A stretch of 64,000 nucleotides of DNA from Flavobacterium sp. LC2016-13 (GTDB taxonomy: Bacteria > Bacteroidota > Bacteroidia > Flavobacteriales > Flavobacteriaceae): assembly GCF_009707955.1 (NCBI RefSeq), contig NZ_WMDQ01000001.1:682001-746000 (forward strand). The letters run 5' to 3'. Shown here in pieces: positions 7,170 through 16,540 of the stretch. Both the position numbers and the translations under genes were made by a program. The notes below the pieces were generated by a model. The model did not search any database. It was given only the letters and a program-made list of their open reading frames with translations, and was not told where the DNA came from. The stretch's first letter is position 1. Each line of letters begins with the position of its first letter.

Positions 7170-9944
7170 ATGAAAAAAATTATACTCGCCCTATTTTTAT
7201 TAACTTTTCATGCATTATCATTTAGTCAGGAAAAAACAAATAAAATATCAATCGAATTTAATAATGCTGACATAAAAACAGCTTTAGAAAACATTGAAAA
7301 ATCTACAGGTTATAAATTTTACTTTGATCAGAATTGGTTTAATACTAATCCTATTATAATTAATAAAAGTTATAATAATATCTCCGTTGAAGATTTATTG
7401 AATAGTATTTTCGAAAAAACTGATTTTAATTATTTTTTTTCTGGTAAAAAAATAATTTTAACAAAAAACAGTATAATCTATGATACGTTGCCGAACGATT
7501 ATTTTGAAACTCCAACAATTTCTCAAACTAATAAAACGGAAAACAAAACTTCAGCAAAACCAATATTTAAGCAGCAATATGATACAATAAGTAATAATGT
7601 TGCTTCAAACGTAACTTACATTGGAAAAGAAAAAAAGTCAGGAGAATCAAAATCATACACTATTTCAGGTTTTATAAAAAACAAAAAAACAAATAAAGTA
7701 CTTTCTAATGTAAGTATCAAGGTACGTGATAAAAACACGAGCACAATTACTAATGATGAAGGTTATTATACTATTGAAGTACCGTATGGCCTTAATTATA
7801 TTGAAGTAGAATCAATAAATCATAAAAAAGACATAGAAGCTATTATGGTTTATGATAATGGTAAGTTAGACATAAGTCTTTATGAAAATATAAATGAATT
7901 AGACGAAGTAATTATAAAGAAAAATGCAGATAAAAATGTCAAAAACGTTATTGCAGGAGTTTCAAGTATTGATGTTGAAGGGATAAAAAACATTCCTTTA
8001 GTGCTTGGTGAAAGAGATATCTTTAGAGTAGCTACAACTTTACCCGGAATAAAAACAACTGGAGAAGGTTCTGCAGGATTTAATGTCAGAGGAGGAAAAG
8101 ACGATCAAAATTTAATACTTTTAGATAATGCTGTTCTATACAATACATCACATTTTCTGGGATTTTTCTCTGCTGTTAATCCATACACTACAAGCAAAGT
8201 AGATATTTATAAAGGTAGTATTCCTTCAAGATTTGGAGGAAGATTATCATCTGTTTTTGACATTACAACAAAAAATGGCAATCCTGAAAAATTTTCCGGA
8301 GAAGGAGGAATTGGATCTGTAACCAGCAATCTTTCTATCGGAACTCCAATAATAAAAAATAAATCAAGTTTATTGGTTGGCGTAAGAACTACGTATTCTG
8401 AATGGATTTTAAAAAGTCTCAAAGATGAATCTTTAAAAAATAGTGAGGCAGCATTTTTTGATGGAATTCTAAAATACAATCACAAGATAAGTCCTAATAA
8501 TAATATTGAATCTACATTCTATTACAGTAAAGATCGTTTCAGCATCTCTTCAGATTCGGTTTATAAATATAGTAATGCATTAGTTTCATTAAAATGGAAC
8601 CATTCATTTAACTCCAAAAGCAAATTAGACTTAATATTGACAAATAGTGAATATAAATTCAATATTGATTATGACAATGGCGGATTAAATTCCTTTGATT
8701 ATGGATATAAATTAAATGAAACTCAATTTATTATAAACGGAAATTACACGTTTAATAATAAACATGCATTTAATTATGGTGTTTCAAGCAAGCTTTATAA
8801 TGTTTCTCCGGGTTATTTAAATCCTAAAGACCCTGCATCGACCATAATTCCAATAAAAATAGATGATGAAAAAGCTTTAGAATCTGCTATTTATTTTGCA
8901 GACAACTATACTTTAACCGAAAAAATATTAATCAGCCTTGGATTGCGTTATTCAACATTTTCAGCTCTAGGTGAATCAACACAGAGAATTTATGAAACCA
9001 ATGCTCCGATTAATGACAATACAGTAATTGGAAGTCAATATTATAAAAAGAATGAAGTTATTAAGACATATGGTGGTTTTGAACCAAGAATAGCTATGCG
9101 TTATTTATTTACTGATGATTTTTCTGTAAAAGCAAGTTATGATAAAACTTTTCAATACATTCATTTGTTAACAAATAATACTACCCAATCGCCCACAGAT
9201 TCATGGAAGTTGTCTGACTTGAATATAGCTCCACAAAATGCACAACAATTTTCGTTAGGATTTTATAAAAATCTGGATAATGATAATATAGAATTAAGTA
9301 TTGAAGGTTACTATAAAAAATCTGACAATATTCTGGATTATAAAGTAGGATCTGAATTATTATTAAAGGAAAACACTGAAACACAACTATTACAAGGCGA
9401 AGGAAAAGCGTATGGAGTTGAATTATTGCTTAAAAAAAATGCAGGAAGACTTAATGGCTGGCTTGGATACACTTATTCACGTACATTTATAAAATCAGAC
9501 AGTCCGTTTAACGAAGAAAAAGTTAATAACGGCAAGTATTTTCCAACGAATTTTGACAAACCTCATGAAGTGAGTGCTGTGTTAAATTATAAATTTACAA
9601 AAAGGTATAGTTTATCAAGTAACTTTGTCTATCAATCAGGAAGACCTATTACCTATCCTATTGGTAGTTATGTTTACAACGGCTTAGAATATACATTGTA
9701 TAGTGACAGAAACAAATTTAGAATACCAGATTATTATCGATTGGATGTTGGTTTTAATATCGAAGGAAATCACAAAATTAAAAAGTTATCACATAGTTTC
9801 TGGAATATATCAATCTATAATCTGTTAGGAAGAAACAATCCGTACTCTATATTTTTTGTTACAACAAATGGTGAGATAAAAGCATATAAAACGTCGATTT
9901 TTTCAGTGCCTATCCCAACCATAACTTACAATGTTAAATTTTAA
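7170..9944 (+). CDS. TonB-dependent receptor with STN and carboxypeptidase-like domains
   Basis: The ATG at 7170 gives MKKIILALFLLTFHALSFSQ, a clean signal peptide; an ATG 15 bp upstream would overlap the previous gene and spoil it. Domain order: secretin/TonB short N-terminal (STN) domain (about 25-95, NADIKTALENIEKSTGYKFYF), a linker, a carboxypeptidase-regulatory-like beta-sandwich (about 160-245, YTISGFIKNKKTNKVLSNVS), the plug (about 255-365, with GFNVRGGKDDQNLILLDNAV) and a 22-strand-type barrel to the end. It imports an unknown ligand across the outer membrane. STN receptors are often tied to sigma/anti-sigma systems, but none is encoded nearby. The companions are DUF4249 lipoproteins. 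Confidence 0.9.
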   Translation: MKKIILALFLLTFHALSFSQEKTNKISIEFNNADIKTALENIEKSTGYKFYFDQNWFNTNPIIINKSYNNISVEDLLNSIFEKTDFNYFFSGKKIILTKNSIIYDTLPNDYFETPTISQTNKTENKTSAKPIFKQQYDTISNNVASNVTYIGKEKKSGESKSYTISGFIKNKKTNKVLSNVSIKVRDKNTSTITNDEGYYTIEVPYGLNYIEVESINHKKDIEAIMVYDNGKLDISLYENINELDEVIIKKNADKNVKNVIAGVSSIDVEGIKNIPLVLGERDIFRVATTLPGIKTTGEGSAGFNVRGGKDDQNLILLDNAVLYNTSHFLGFFSAVNPYTTSKVDIYKGSIPSRFGGRLSSVFDITTKNGNPEKFSGEGGIGSVTSNLSIGTPIIKNKSSLLVGVRTTYSEWILKSLKDESLKNSEAAFFDGILKYNHKISPNNNIESTFYYSKDRFSISSDSVYKYSNALVSLKWNHSFNSKSKLDLILTNSEYKFNIDYDNGGLNSFDYGYKLNETQFIINGNYTFNNKHAFNYGVSSKLYNVSPGYLNPKDPASTIIPIKIDDEKALESAIYFADNYTLTEKILISLGLRYSTFSALGESTQRIYETNAPINDNTVIGSQYYKKNEVIKTYGGFEPRIAMRYLFTDDFSVKASYDKTFQYIHLLTNNTTQSPTDSWKLSDLNIAPQNAQQFSLGFYKNLDNDNIELSIEGYYKKSDNILDYKVGSELLLKENTETQLLQGEGKAYGVELLLKKNAGRLNGWLGYTYSRTFIKSDSPFNEEKVNNGKYFPTNFDKPHEVSAVLNYKFTKRYSLSSNFVYQSGRPITYPIGSYVYNGLEYTLYSDRNKFRIPDYYRLDVGFNIEGNHKIKKLSHSFWNISIYNLLGRNNPYSIFFVTTNGEIKAYKTSIFSVPIPTITYNVKF

Positions 9945-9954
9945 TATAAAATAA

Positions 9955-11178
9955 ATGGAATTTATAATTAGACATACCAAACTTTTATATAAAACATTTG
10001 TTTTAATACTTTTCTGTCTTACCGTTGGTAGTTGTACAGAGCAATATGTCTTTCAAAATAGCAAAACATTCGAAAGTATACTGGTAGTTCAGGGAAATAT
10101 TACAAATGAATTAAAAAAACAGGAAATTAAGATTACCAGAACCTATCGTCTTGAAGAAAATGGTCCAGCTTTTGAAAAAGGGGCAATCGTTTATGTAACC
10201 GATAGTGAAAGTAATACTTATGAATTTGAAATTGAGGATTTTTCCGGACTTTATGTTTCAAAAAACCCTTTTCAGGCAGTTTCTGGAAGATCTTATCAAT
10301 TAAACATTACAACTACAGACGGAAAATCATATTCTTCATCATCTGAAACTTTAACTACTGTTAATGAGATTAATGTAGAACCAAAAATTGAAACTATTGA
10401 TGGTAATAAAGGAGTCCAAATAGTTGTTAGCAGCAATGATCCAAGTGCAAAATCGCGATTCTACAGATACGAATATGAAGAAACATATAAAATAGTATCT
10501 CCCTATTGGTCACCAAACAAACTCATAGTAGACCCTAATGACTTAAGCCAAATGCCAAATTTCTTAAGGGTTCCAAGAGATAAGGAAACAAGAGTTTGCT
10601 ATTCAACAAAAAAATCAGACGATATAATCTTATTGAATACAGTAGGCTTAAGTGAGGATAGAATTAATTTGCCAATACGTTTTATAGATATTAAAAACCC
10701 TATTATTAGTGAGCGATATAGTATTTTAGTACGCCAATATGTTCAAAATTTAGAATCATATACTTTTTACAAAACATTAAAAAGTCTTTCTACTTCTACA
10801 AGTCTCTTTTCACAAGTTCAACCAGGGTTTAATTATGGAAATTTAAAATCAACTGACGATCCTAACGAGAAAATAGTAGGTTATTTTGAGGTATCATCTA
10901 TTTCATCAAAAAGAATTTTCTTTAATTTTAGAGATATCTTTATTGATGACCCCAACTTTCCTCCATTTTTTGTTGATTGTACACCAGTTGAGTTAGCTAA
11001 CTGCTGGGTTCAGTATTGCTCAGGATATACAATTCTGGCCTTAGTAAGATCATCTAACCCATCATTTGTATATTACTCAGACAGAGATAATTTGGCAACG
11101 ATTATATTTGTTCCTCCACCTTGTGGAGATTGCACTTCAATTTCATCTAACATTAAACCTTTATTTTGGATAGATTAA
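9955..11178 (+). CDS. DUF4249 lipoprotein, copy 1
   Basis: This 407-residue lipoprotein has a lipobox LTVGSC (Cys at about residue 27) after a hydrophobic signal. The mature part fits DUF4249: an N-terminal Ig-like beta domain (LVVQGNITNELKKQEIKITRTY) and a C-terminal cysteine-rich region (DCTPVELANC, PPCGDC). DUF4249 proteins are regularly encoded beside TonB receptors of this type and are thought to be surface partners, but their ligand is unknown. It starts 10 bp after the receptor. It is closely similar along its whole length to the next gene, so this is a tandem duplication. Confidence 0.85.
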   Translation: MEFIIRHTKLLYKTFVLILFCLTVGSCTEQYVFQNSKTFESILVVQGNITNELKKQEIKITRTYRLEENGPAFEKGAIVYVTDSESNTYEFEIEDFSGLYVSKNPFQAVSGRSYQLNITTTDGKSYSSSSETLTTVNEINVEPKIETIDGNKGVQIVVSSNDPSAKSRFYRYEYEETYKIVSPYWSPNKLIVDPNDLSQMPNFLRVPRDKETRVCYSTKKSDDIILLNTVGLSEDRINLPIRFIDIKNPIISERYSILVRQYVQNLESYTFYKTLKSLSTSTSLFSQVQPGFNYGNLKSTDDPNEKIVGYFEVSSISSKRIFFNFRDIFIDDPNFPPFFVDCTPVELANCWVQYCSGYTILALVRSSNPSFVYYSDRDNLATIIFVPPPCGDCTSISSNIKPLFWID

Positions 11179-11224
11179 AAAAGTAGTATCAATAAATTAT
11201 ATTGTTAAAAATTTACGGAAATTA

Positions 11225-12448
11225 ATGAAATTTATAATTCGACATATCGACCGCTCGAAATTTGTTTTTGTACTTCTTTGCCTTTCTCTTGGCAGTTGTA
11301 CAGAACAATATATTTTTCAAAATAGCGCTACATTTGAAAGTATACCCGTGGTACAGGCAAATATTACCAATGAATTAAAAAAACAGGAAATAAAGATCAC
11401 CCGAACATATCGTCTTGAAGAAAACGGACCAACTTTTGAAAAAGGAGCAATTGTTTATGTAACCGATAGTGAAAATAATACTTATGAATTCGAAGCAGAA
11501 GATTTTTCTGGACTTTACATTTCAAAAAAACCTTTTCAGGCAGTTCTGGGAAGAACTTATCAATTAAACATTACAACTCAAGATGGAAAATCATATTCTT
11601 CGTCATCTGAAACTTTGACTCCTATTAATGAAATTCAGGTTGAACCAAAAATCGAAACAATAGACGGAGAAAAAGGAGTACAAATAGTTGTTACTAGCTA
11701 TGATCCAAATGGAAAATCACAATTTTACAGATTCGAATATGATGAAACCTATAAAATAGTATCTCCCGATTGGAAGCCAAATAAACTGATTTTAGATCCA
11801 AGTAATCCGGGTCCGGACTTCACTTATCTTAGTGTCCCTAGAGATAATAGCGAATCAAGAATATGTTTTACGACAAATAAATCAGACGATTTGATGTTAA
11901 TAAGCAATGTTGGTCTCAACGAAGATCGTATCAATTTGCCAATACGTTTTATAGATATAAAAAGTCCGATGCTTTATGAGAAATACAGCATCATAGTTCG
12001 TGAATATGTTCAAAATTTAGCATCTTACACGTACTACAGTACCTTAAAAAAACTTTCCTCTTCTGAGAGTCTATTCTCACAAGTTCAACCGGGGTTTAAT
12101 TATGGTAATTTAAAATCAAATGACAATTCTGACGAAAAAATAGTTGGTTATTTTGAAATATCATCAGTTTCATCAAAAAGAATCTTTTTTAAGTTCAGAG
12201 ATATATTTATTGACGATCCATATCCTCCGTTTATTGCTGATTGCAGTCAGACAATAGAATTATCAAATTGCTTTACAACTAAATTTTGCAGAGGCCCGCA
12301 AATATACTTGATAGTTACTGGGTCTGGAACAGAATATGTCTATTATGCAACTCTTAATAAAGGTGCTTCTTATGTTTTTACTCCTGCACCTTGTGGCGAC
12401 TGTACTAAAATTTCCTCTAACATTAAACCTTTATTTTGGATAGATTAA
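11225..12448 (+). CDS. DUF4249 lipoprotein, copy 2
   Basis: This tandem paralogue of the preceding gene also has 407 residues and a lipobox LSLGSC. Most of the N-terminal 130 residues and the last 15 (ending SSNIKPLFWID in both) are the same. The middle (about 175-215) and the cysteine-rich region near 345-390 differ most, which is where ligand choice could diverge. The last codons of both genes are almost identical at the DNA level, so the duplication included the 3' end. It overlaps the next gene by 13 bp. Confidence 0.85.
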   Translation: MKFIIRHIDRSKFVFVLLCLSLGSCTEQYIFQNSATFESIPVVQANITNELKKQEIKITRTYRLEENGPTFEKGAIVYVTDSENNTYEFEAEDFSGLYISKKPFQAVLGRTYQLNITTQDGKSYSSSSETLTPINEIQVEPKIETIDGEKGVQIVVTSYDPNGKSQFYRFEYDETYKIVSPDWKPNKLILDPSNPGPDFTYLSVPRDNSESRICFTTNKSDDLMLISNVGLNEDRINLPIRFIDIKSPMLYEKYSIIVREYVQNLASYTYYSTLKKLSSSESLFSQVQPGFNYGNLKSNDNSDEKIVGYFEISSVSSKRIFFKFRDIFIDDPYPPFIADCSQTIELSNCFTTKFCRGPQIYLIVTGSGTEYVYYATLNKGASYVFTPAPCGDCTKISSNIKPLFWID

Positions 12449-14226
12449 AAAAAATAACCAGTATCATAATGCTAATAGCAATTCATACATTCGCTATTGC
12501 ACAAAATCGTTTGCCGAACAAAAATGAAATTATAAGTAAATCTACTAATGAAAGTATTTTTGTTCATTTAAACAATACGACATTAATTGTGGGCGAAACA
12601 TTACACTGTAAATTGTATAGTCTAAACCCAGTAAACAATACTTTCAGTAAAATAAGCAAAATTGCATATGTGGATCTTGTTAATAATGAGAACCAGATTA
12701 TTTTTACGAATAAAATTTATCTGGATAACGGCAGAGGACAAGGTAATTTTTTTATACCAACAACAATTGAAACAGGCAGTTACAAGCTTATAGTTTATAC
12801 AAATTGGATGTTAAACAAGATTGACAACAAAGTCAATACGACTGATCTTTTATTAATTAATCCATACATCGTTAATAAAAAAGCAACCTCTTCAAAAGAT
12901 TCTCGCTCGCAAAAGAGTCAAGCAGAAACTTTAGGAAATAATTCAGTTGCTGAAAATTCAGATAAAGACAATGGTTTCGCAATAGAAATTAATAAAAGAA
13001 CGTTTCAGGAAAGAGAACAAGTTTCCTTAAAAATAAAATCATTTATTTCTAAAGATTTTAAAGGAAGTTACTCTATCTCTGTAAAGAAAATTGATGATCT
13101 TCCGTTTAAAAAACAAATGACTGCTTCTGAATTTGTAAAATTTAAATCTACTAACGAACTAACAAATGCGTTAAAAGATTCAATCCTATTTCTTCCCGAA
13201 CTTCGAGGAGAAATAATATCAGGTACTATTATAAACAATAAAGACCCAAAACAGGTTGCCGGTAAAAATATAGCATTGTCATTACCTGGTAAAGATTTTG
13301 CATTTAAAATTGCTAAAACAAACCAGTTTGGAAGATTTAACTTTATTCTGGATAAAGATCCAAACTTCACTAACGCTATTTTTCAGGTCTTCGAAAATGA
13401 TAAAAATGACTATAAAATAGAGATTGACAATAACAGAGGTTACAATAAGTTGTCTGAGTTAAAAATTGCTGATGAGCTTAACCTAACTGCTGATTATAAA
13501 AACAGCATCGAACAAAGATCAATAGCGAATCAAATTGAGAATGCTTATTATTCTTTAAAAAAAGACAGCATACCTACTAATTCAAAAGCAATCCCATTTT
13601 ACCAGCCTTTATCAAAAGAATATATACTAAGCGATTATACCAAGTTTCCTAGTTTGAAAGAAACAATTACAGAAGTTCTAAAAGAAGTATATTACCGTGA
13701 AAAAGACAATAATTACTCTTTAGGGGTTAGGGATGTGAATTATGATATGAATTATTTTTCTGAACCAGCATTGGTGTTAGTTGATGGGTTATTAATTCAA
13801 AATGTCAACGAGTTATTTAATTATAAAACAGAAAACATATATAAAGTTAATATCGTTCCGGGTATATATTTTTATGGCCCAAAGGCTTTTAACGGAATTA
13901 TAAACTTTACGACCAAAAATAATGATTACATAACTTCAGCTAAAGGAGATTATATTTTAAAAACAGAAATCCAAAGGCCTCAGAATACTATATCAGCATT
14001 CAAGCAAGATTATACTGACAAAGAGAAATATGACAGAATTCCGGATTATAGATATCAGTTGCTTTGGCAACCGGAAGTATCTTTAGAAAACCCGGAAACT
14101 ACAATTACTTTCTTTACTTCTGGTGTGTCAGGAACATTCGAAATAAATTTAGAGGGATTTACAAATGAAGGAATCCCTGTATCGTTAAGAGAAACTTTTG
14201 AAGTAAAAGATTCGACAGCAAATTAA
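12436..14226 (+). CDS. large secreted protein with MG2-like N-terminus and plug-like C-terminal segment
   Basis: This 596-residue exported protein starts at TTG 12436, 13 bp inside the previous gene; the later ATG at 12469 would remove the positive charges of the signal peptide. The N-terminal region (about 40-130, VHLNNTTLIVGETLHCKLYS) resembles macroglobulin-like MG2 domains. A carboxypeptidase-like stretch follows (about 255-310). Residues about 440-490 (ALVLVDGLLIQNV, YFYGPKAFNGIINFTTKN) look like the end of a TonB plug, but there is no barrel. Similar plug-without-barrel proteins occur in Bacteroidota surface operons. It probably works with the receptor encoded upstream. Confidence 0.75.
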   Translation: MDRLKKITSIIMLIAIHTFAIAQNRLPNKNEIISKSTNESIFVHLNNTTLIVGETLHCKLYSLNPVNNTFSKISKIAYVDLVNNENQIIFTNKIYLDNGRGQGNFFIPTTIETGSYKLIVYTNWMLNKIDNKVNTTDLLLINPYIVNKKATSSKDSRSQKSQAETLGNNSVAENSDKDNGFAIEINKRTFQEREQVSLKIKSFISKDFKGSYSISVKKIDDLPFKKQMTASEFVKFKSTNELTNALKDSILFLPELRGEIISGTIINNKDPKQVAGKNIALSLPGKDFAFKIAKTNQFGRFNFILDKDPNFTNAIFQVFENDKNDYKIEIDNNRGYNKLSELKIADELNLTADYKNSIEQRSIANQIENAYYSLKKDSIPTNSKAIPFYQPLSKEYILSDYTKFPSLKETITEVLKEVYYREKDNNYSLGVRDVNYDMNYFSEPALVLVDGLLIQNVNELFNYKTENIYKVNIVPGIYFYGPKAFNGIINFTTKNNDYITSAKGDYILKTEIQRPQNTISAFKQDYTDKEKYDRIPDYRYQLLWQPEVSLENPETTITFFTSGVSGTFEINLEGFTNEGIPVSLRETFEVKDSTAN

Positions 14227-14257
14227 AATTAAGTTCTAAAAAGAAAATCTCATACTT

Positions 14258-14292
14258 AAAAAAGCCCAATTCAAATAATGAATTGGGCTTTT
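14258..14292. terminator. bidirectional terminator between the DUF4249 operon and the desaturase
   Basis: A 13-bp stem, AAAAGCCCAATTC with GAATTGGGCTTTT, around a 7-nt loop has A-runs on one side and T-runs on the other. It lies between two converging genes and can serve both. Confidence 0.85.
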
Positions 14293-14319
14293 CCATTTTT
14301 ATAAAGTTATTCATCATAA

Positions 14320-15390
14320 TTAAGCTCTACCCATTTTATGAAGATGTTTAAAATGAGAAAACATCATTTCAAATAGTGTTTTATGATGATAAGGCTGCTT
14401 ATACTCTTTTGTAGTTTCTTCAATTATTGCATTTATCTCGCTATAATTAGTATGGCAGATATTAGGAAAAAGATGATGAGCTGCATGACAATTTGAGCCA
14501 CCACTTAAAAATCTTGCCCAACCTTTATTTGCATCCCAATCACAGCTCGTATGAAGTTGATGAACGGCCCAAGTATGTTCAAGAAACTCTCCTTCTGGTT
14601 GAGGATAATCTGCACCATCAAAAAAATGCGTACCAACAAGCATAATAATAAATACCATAGATGTAAAAGCGCTGGCAGTAAGATAAGTTACAACTATAAA
14701 ACTCCACGAAAAGTTAGCATACCATAATGGAAGAACGAGAACTAAAGAAAAATAAAATATTTTATAAAGTATAAACCTGATATACAAATCAATTTTAGAA
14801 ACTCCTCTTTTCATCCAATTATATTCGTTTGAAAATAAATAAACCCAATCACTCATAAAAACAGAATGCAACAAAGTGAACATATAAACAAATGGCGCAT
14901 AATAAGCCTGATATCTATGCTTTGGTTTCCATGGATGAGTTGGACTCAATCTTAAAAAAGGATTTTTATCTATATCAATATCACTTCCTTCTACATTTGC
15001 ATATAAATGATGCGATCGAATATGTCTTAATCCCCAGAGTAACGGATCGATTCCTACAGTAAGAAAACTAAAAAAATGCAAAATCGAATTTGCCTTTTTA
15101 CTTTTGAATGCAGTGTTATGAGATGCATCATGGCCAAAACTAAAGCCTATTAACAATCCCGATAACTGAAAAATTACATATAAGACCCAAAAATTTATTT
15201 TGCTTATAGAATCCAAAAATAGCATCCCGTAAGACAGATAGCAGATTAGTGTCCAAAATATACCTTTGAACCAAAATTTCGTATCTCCATAAGAAACTGT
15301 TTTAGTCTTAAGTTTTTCATTTACTCTTTGTTTTAAAGTAGAAAAAAATAGTTTTTCCTCTTCAGATTTATTGAAATATTTAGCTTTCAT
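14320..15390 (-). CDS. membrane fatty-acid desaturase (acyl-CoA desaturase type)
   Basis: With the ATG at 15390 the product is 356 residues; a longer reading frame adds 23 residues of poor quality. It has four or more membrane helices and the three histidine boxes of di-iron membrane desaturases: HDASH (87-91), HIRSHH (123-128) and HAAHH (302-306), plus a WAVHQLHTSCDW motif. The third box begins with His, not the Gln seen in cytochrome b5-fusion front-end desaturases, and there is no cytochrome b5 domain. It introduces double bonds into membrane lipid acyl chains. It is divergent from a regulator gene, with paired candidate operators between them, so its expression is probably controlled. Confidence 0.88.
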   Translation of the reverse strand: MKAKYFNKSEEEKLFFSTLKQRVNEKLKTKTVSYGDTKFWFKGIFWTLICYLSYGMLFLDSISKINFWVLYVIFQLSGLLIGFSFGHDASHNTAFKSKKANSILHFFSFLTVGIDPLLWGLRHIRSHHLYANVEGSDIDIDKNPFLRLSPTHPWKPKHRYQAYYAPFVYMFTLLHSVFMSDWVYLFSNEYNWMKRGVSKIDLYIRFILYKIFYFSLVLVLPLWYANFSWSFIVVTYLTASAFTSMVFIIMLVGTHFFDGADYPQPEGEFLEHTWAVHQLHTSCDWDANKGWARFLSGGSNCHAAHHLFPNICHTNYSEINAIIEETTKEYKQPYHHKTLFEMMFSHFKHLHKMGRA

Positions 15391-15425
15391 ATTTGTTCTC
15401 TTTTTAAAATTACAGAACAAACCTA

Positions 15426-15439
15426 TTGCAATTATCACA
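15426..15439 (-). promoter_or_regulatory. candidate operator box 1, desaturase side
   Basis: The minus strand reads TGTGATAATTGCAA. It matches 12 of 14 bases with the box on the plus strand at 15479-15492, in opposite orientation, with centres 53 bp apart (about five helical turns). It lies 36 bp upstream of the desaturase ATG. Confidence 0.45.
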
Positions 15440-15472
15440 TGTAAAATTGCTAAAATCAATAAACATATTTAT

Positions 15473-15480
15473 TATATTTG
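15473..15480 (+). promoter_or_regulatory. -7 box TATATTTG of the regulator gene
   Basis: An exact TAnnTTTG match lies 16 bp before the ATG at 15496. The following operator-like box overlaps its end and the expected transcription start, a placement typical of autorepression. Confidence 0.6.
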
Positions 15481-15492
15481 TGATTATCGCAA
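15479..15492 (+). promoter_or_regulatory. candidate operator box 2, regulator side
   Basis: TGTGATTATCGCAA is the mate of the inverted box at 15426-15439. It sits on the probable transcription start of the regulator gene. Confidence 0.45.
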
Positions 15493-15495
15493 ATT

Positions 15496-16458
15496 ATGAA
15501 ATATCAAGAATTATTTTTGAAGGCAATTAGAAGCAAAATTTCAAAGTCAGCTTCTTTAATTGATGAAATAGCAACTGTTCTGGAAATTAGCTATGATGCT
15601 TCGCATCGAAGAATATCCGGAAAAAGTAAGTTTTCTATAGACGAAACAATTAGATTGGCTAATCATTTCAGTATCTCTTTAGATAACTTATTCATGAAAG
15701 AAGAAAAAGTTATTGTCGAAAAAACAATAGAAATCGAAACATTGAAAGACATGTTACAATACTTCAAAACATCGGCAGAACAAATTCAGATACTGACCAA
15801 GAGTCCAGACACCGTGCTCTATTATTCTGCAAAAGATATTCCGTTATTTTATTTTATGGATGGAACTATTTTATCAAAATTTAAAGCTTTTGTATGGATA
15901 AATCTTTTAAATACAAACCAGAAGAAGGTTGCTTTTGAAAATTTTATTATTGATGAATCTTTTACAGAATACATGGAGAAACTAAAAAATGTATATGAAA
16001 ATGTAACTGTCAATGAAATCTGGAATGACACAACCATCAATAGTAGCTTACAACAAATATTATATTTTCACGAAGCCGGATTATTAAATCTTAAAAACGC
16101 CAATGCATTGTGTAAAGATTTAAAGAGAATAATAAATTTAATTCAGGAAAAATCTAATCAGCCACAAAACAAGTTTACAATTTATTATAATGAGCTTATT
16201 TTATTAAATAATAATATGCTGATTGAAACCGGAGAAAAATTAATGATGTTTGTTCCTTATACTCTTTTGGGCTATTTTATTACTGATAATGAAGATAGTT
16301 GCAAAAATGTGCATCAGTTTTTTAAACAGCAAATTATCAACTCAAAACCTTTAAATCAGTCTGGAATTAAGGAGCAAAACATGTTTTTTAATAGAGCTAT
16401 TCGAAAAATAGACTATTATATGGACAAAATAAATACACAAGTAGATTTACTTTTTTAA
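15496..16458 (+). CDS. helix-turn-helix regulator divergent from the desaturase
   Basis: This 320-residue cytoplasmic protein has a BetR/XRE-like helix-turn-helix at about 18-68 (SLIDEIATVLEISYDASHRR, then a second segment IDETIRLANHFSISLDNLF). The remaining 250 residues are mainly helical, with no domain I recognise, and could sense a ligand or form the dimer. The divergent arrangement and the paired boxes between the genes make it the likely regulator of the desaturase and of itself. The signal may be membrane fluidity, temperature or a fatty acid, but that is speculative. Confidence 0.75.
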   Translation: MKYQELFLKAIRSKISKSASLIDEIATVLEISYDASHRRISGKSKFSIDETIRLANHFSISLDNLFMKEEKVIVEKTIEIETLKDMLQYFKTSAEQIQILTKSPDTVLYYSAKDIPLFYFMDGTILSKFKAFVWINLLNTNQKKVAFENFIIDESFTEYMEKLKNVYENVTVNEIWNDTTINSSLQQILYFHEAGLLNLKNANALCKDLKRIINLIQEKSNQPQNKFTIYYNELILLNNNMLIETGEKLMMFVPYTLLGYFITDNEDSCKNVHQFFKQQIINSKPLNQSGIKEQNMFFNRAIRKIDYYMDKINTQVDLLF

Positions 16459-16526
16459 AAAAAAATCATTTTGTTGTAACTTTTTCGTAACTCTTTACGT
16501 ATAACCATTTGTACACTTTAAAAAAT

Positions 16527-16532
16527 AAGGAG
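16527..16532 (+). promoter_or_regulatory. Shine-Dalgarno site AAGGAG of rpoD
   Basis: AAGGAG lies 8 bp before the ATG at 16541. Strong Shine-Dalgarno sites are rare in this phylum and almost absent elsewhere in the window. It fixes the start of rpoD. Confidence 0.6.
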
Positions 16533-16540
16533 ACAATACA

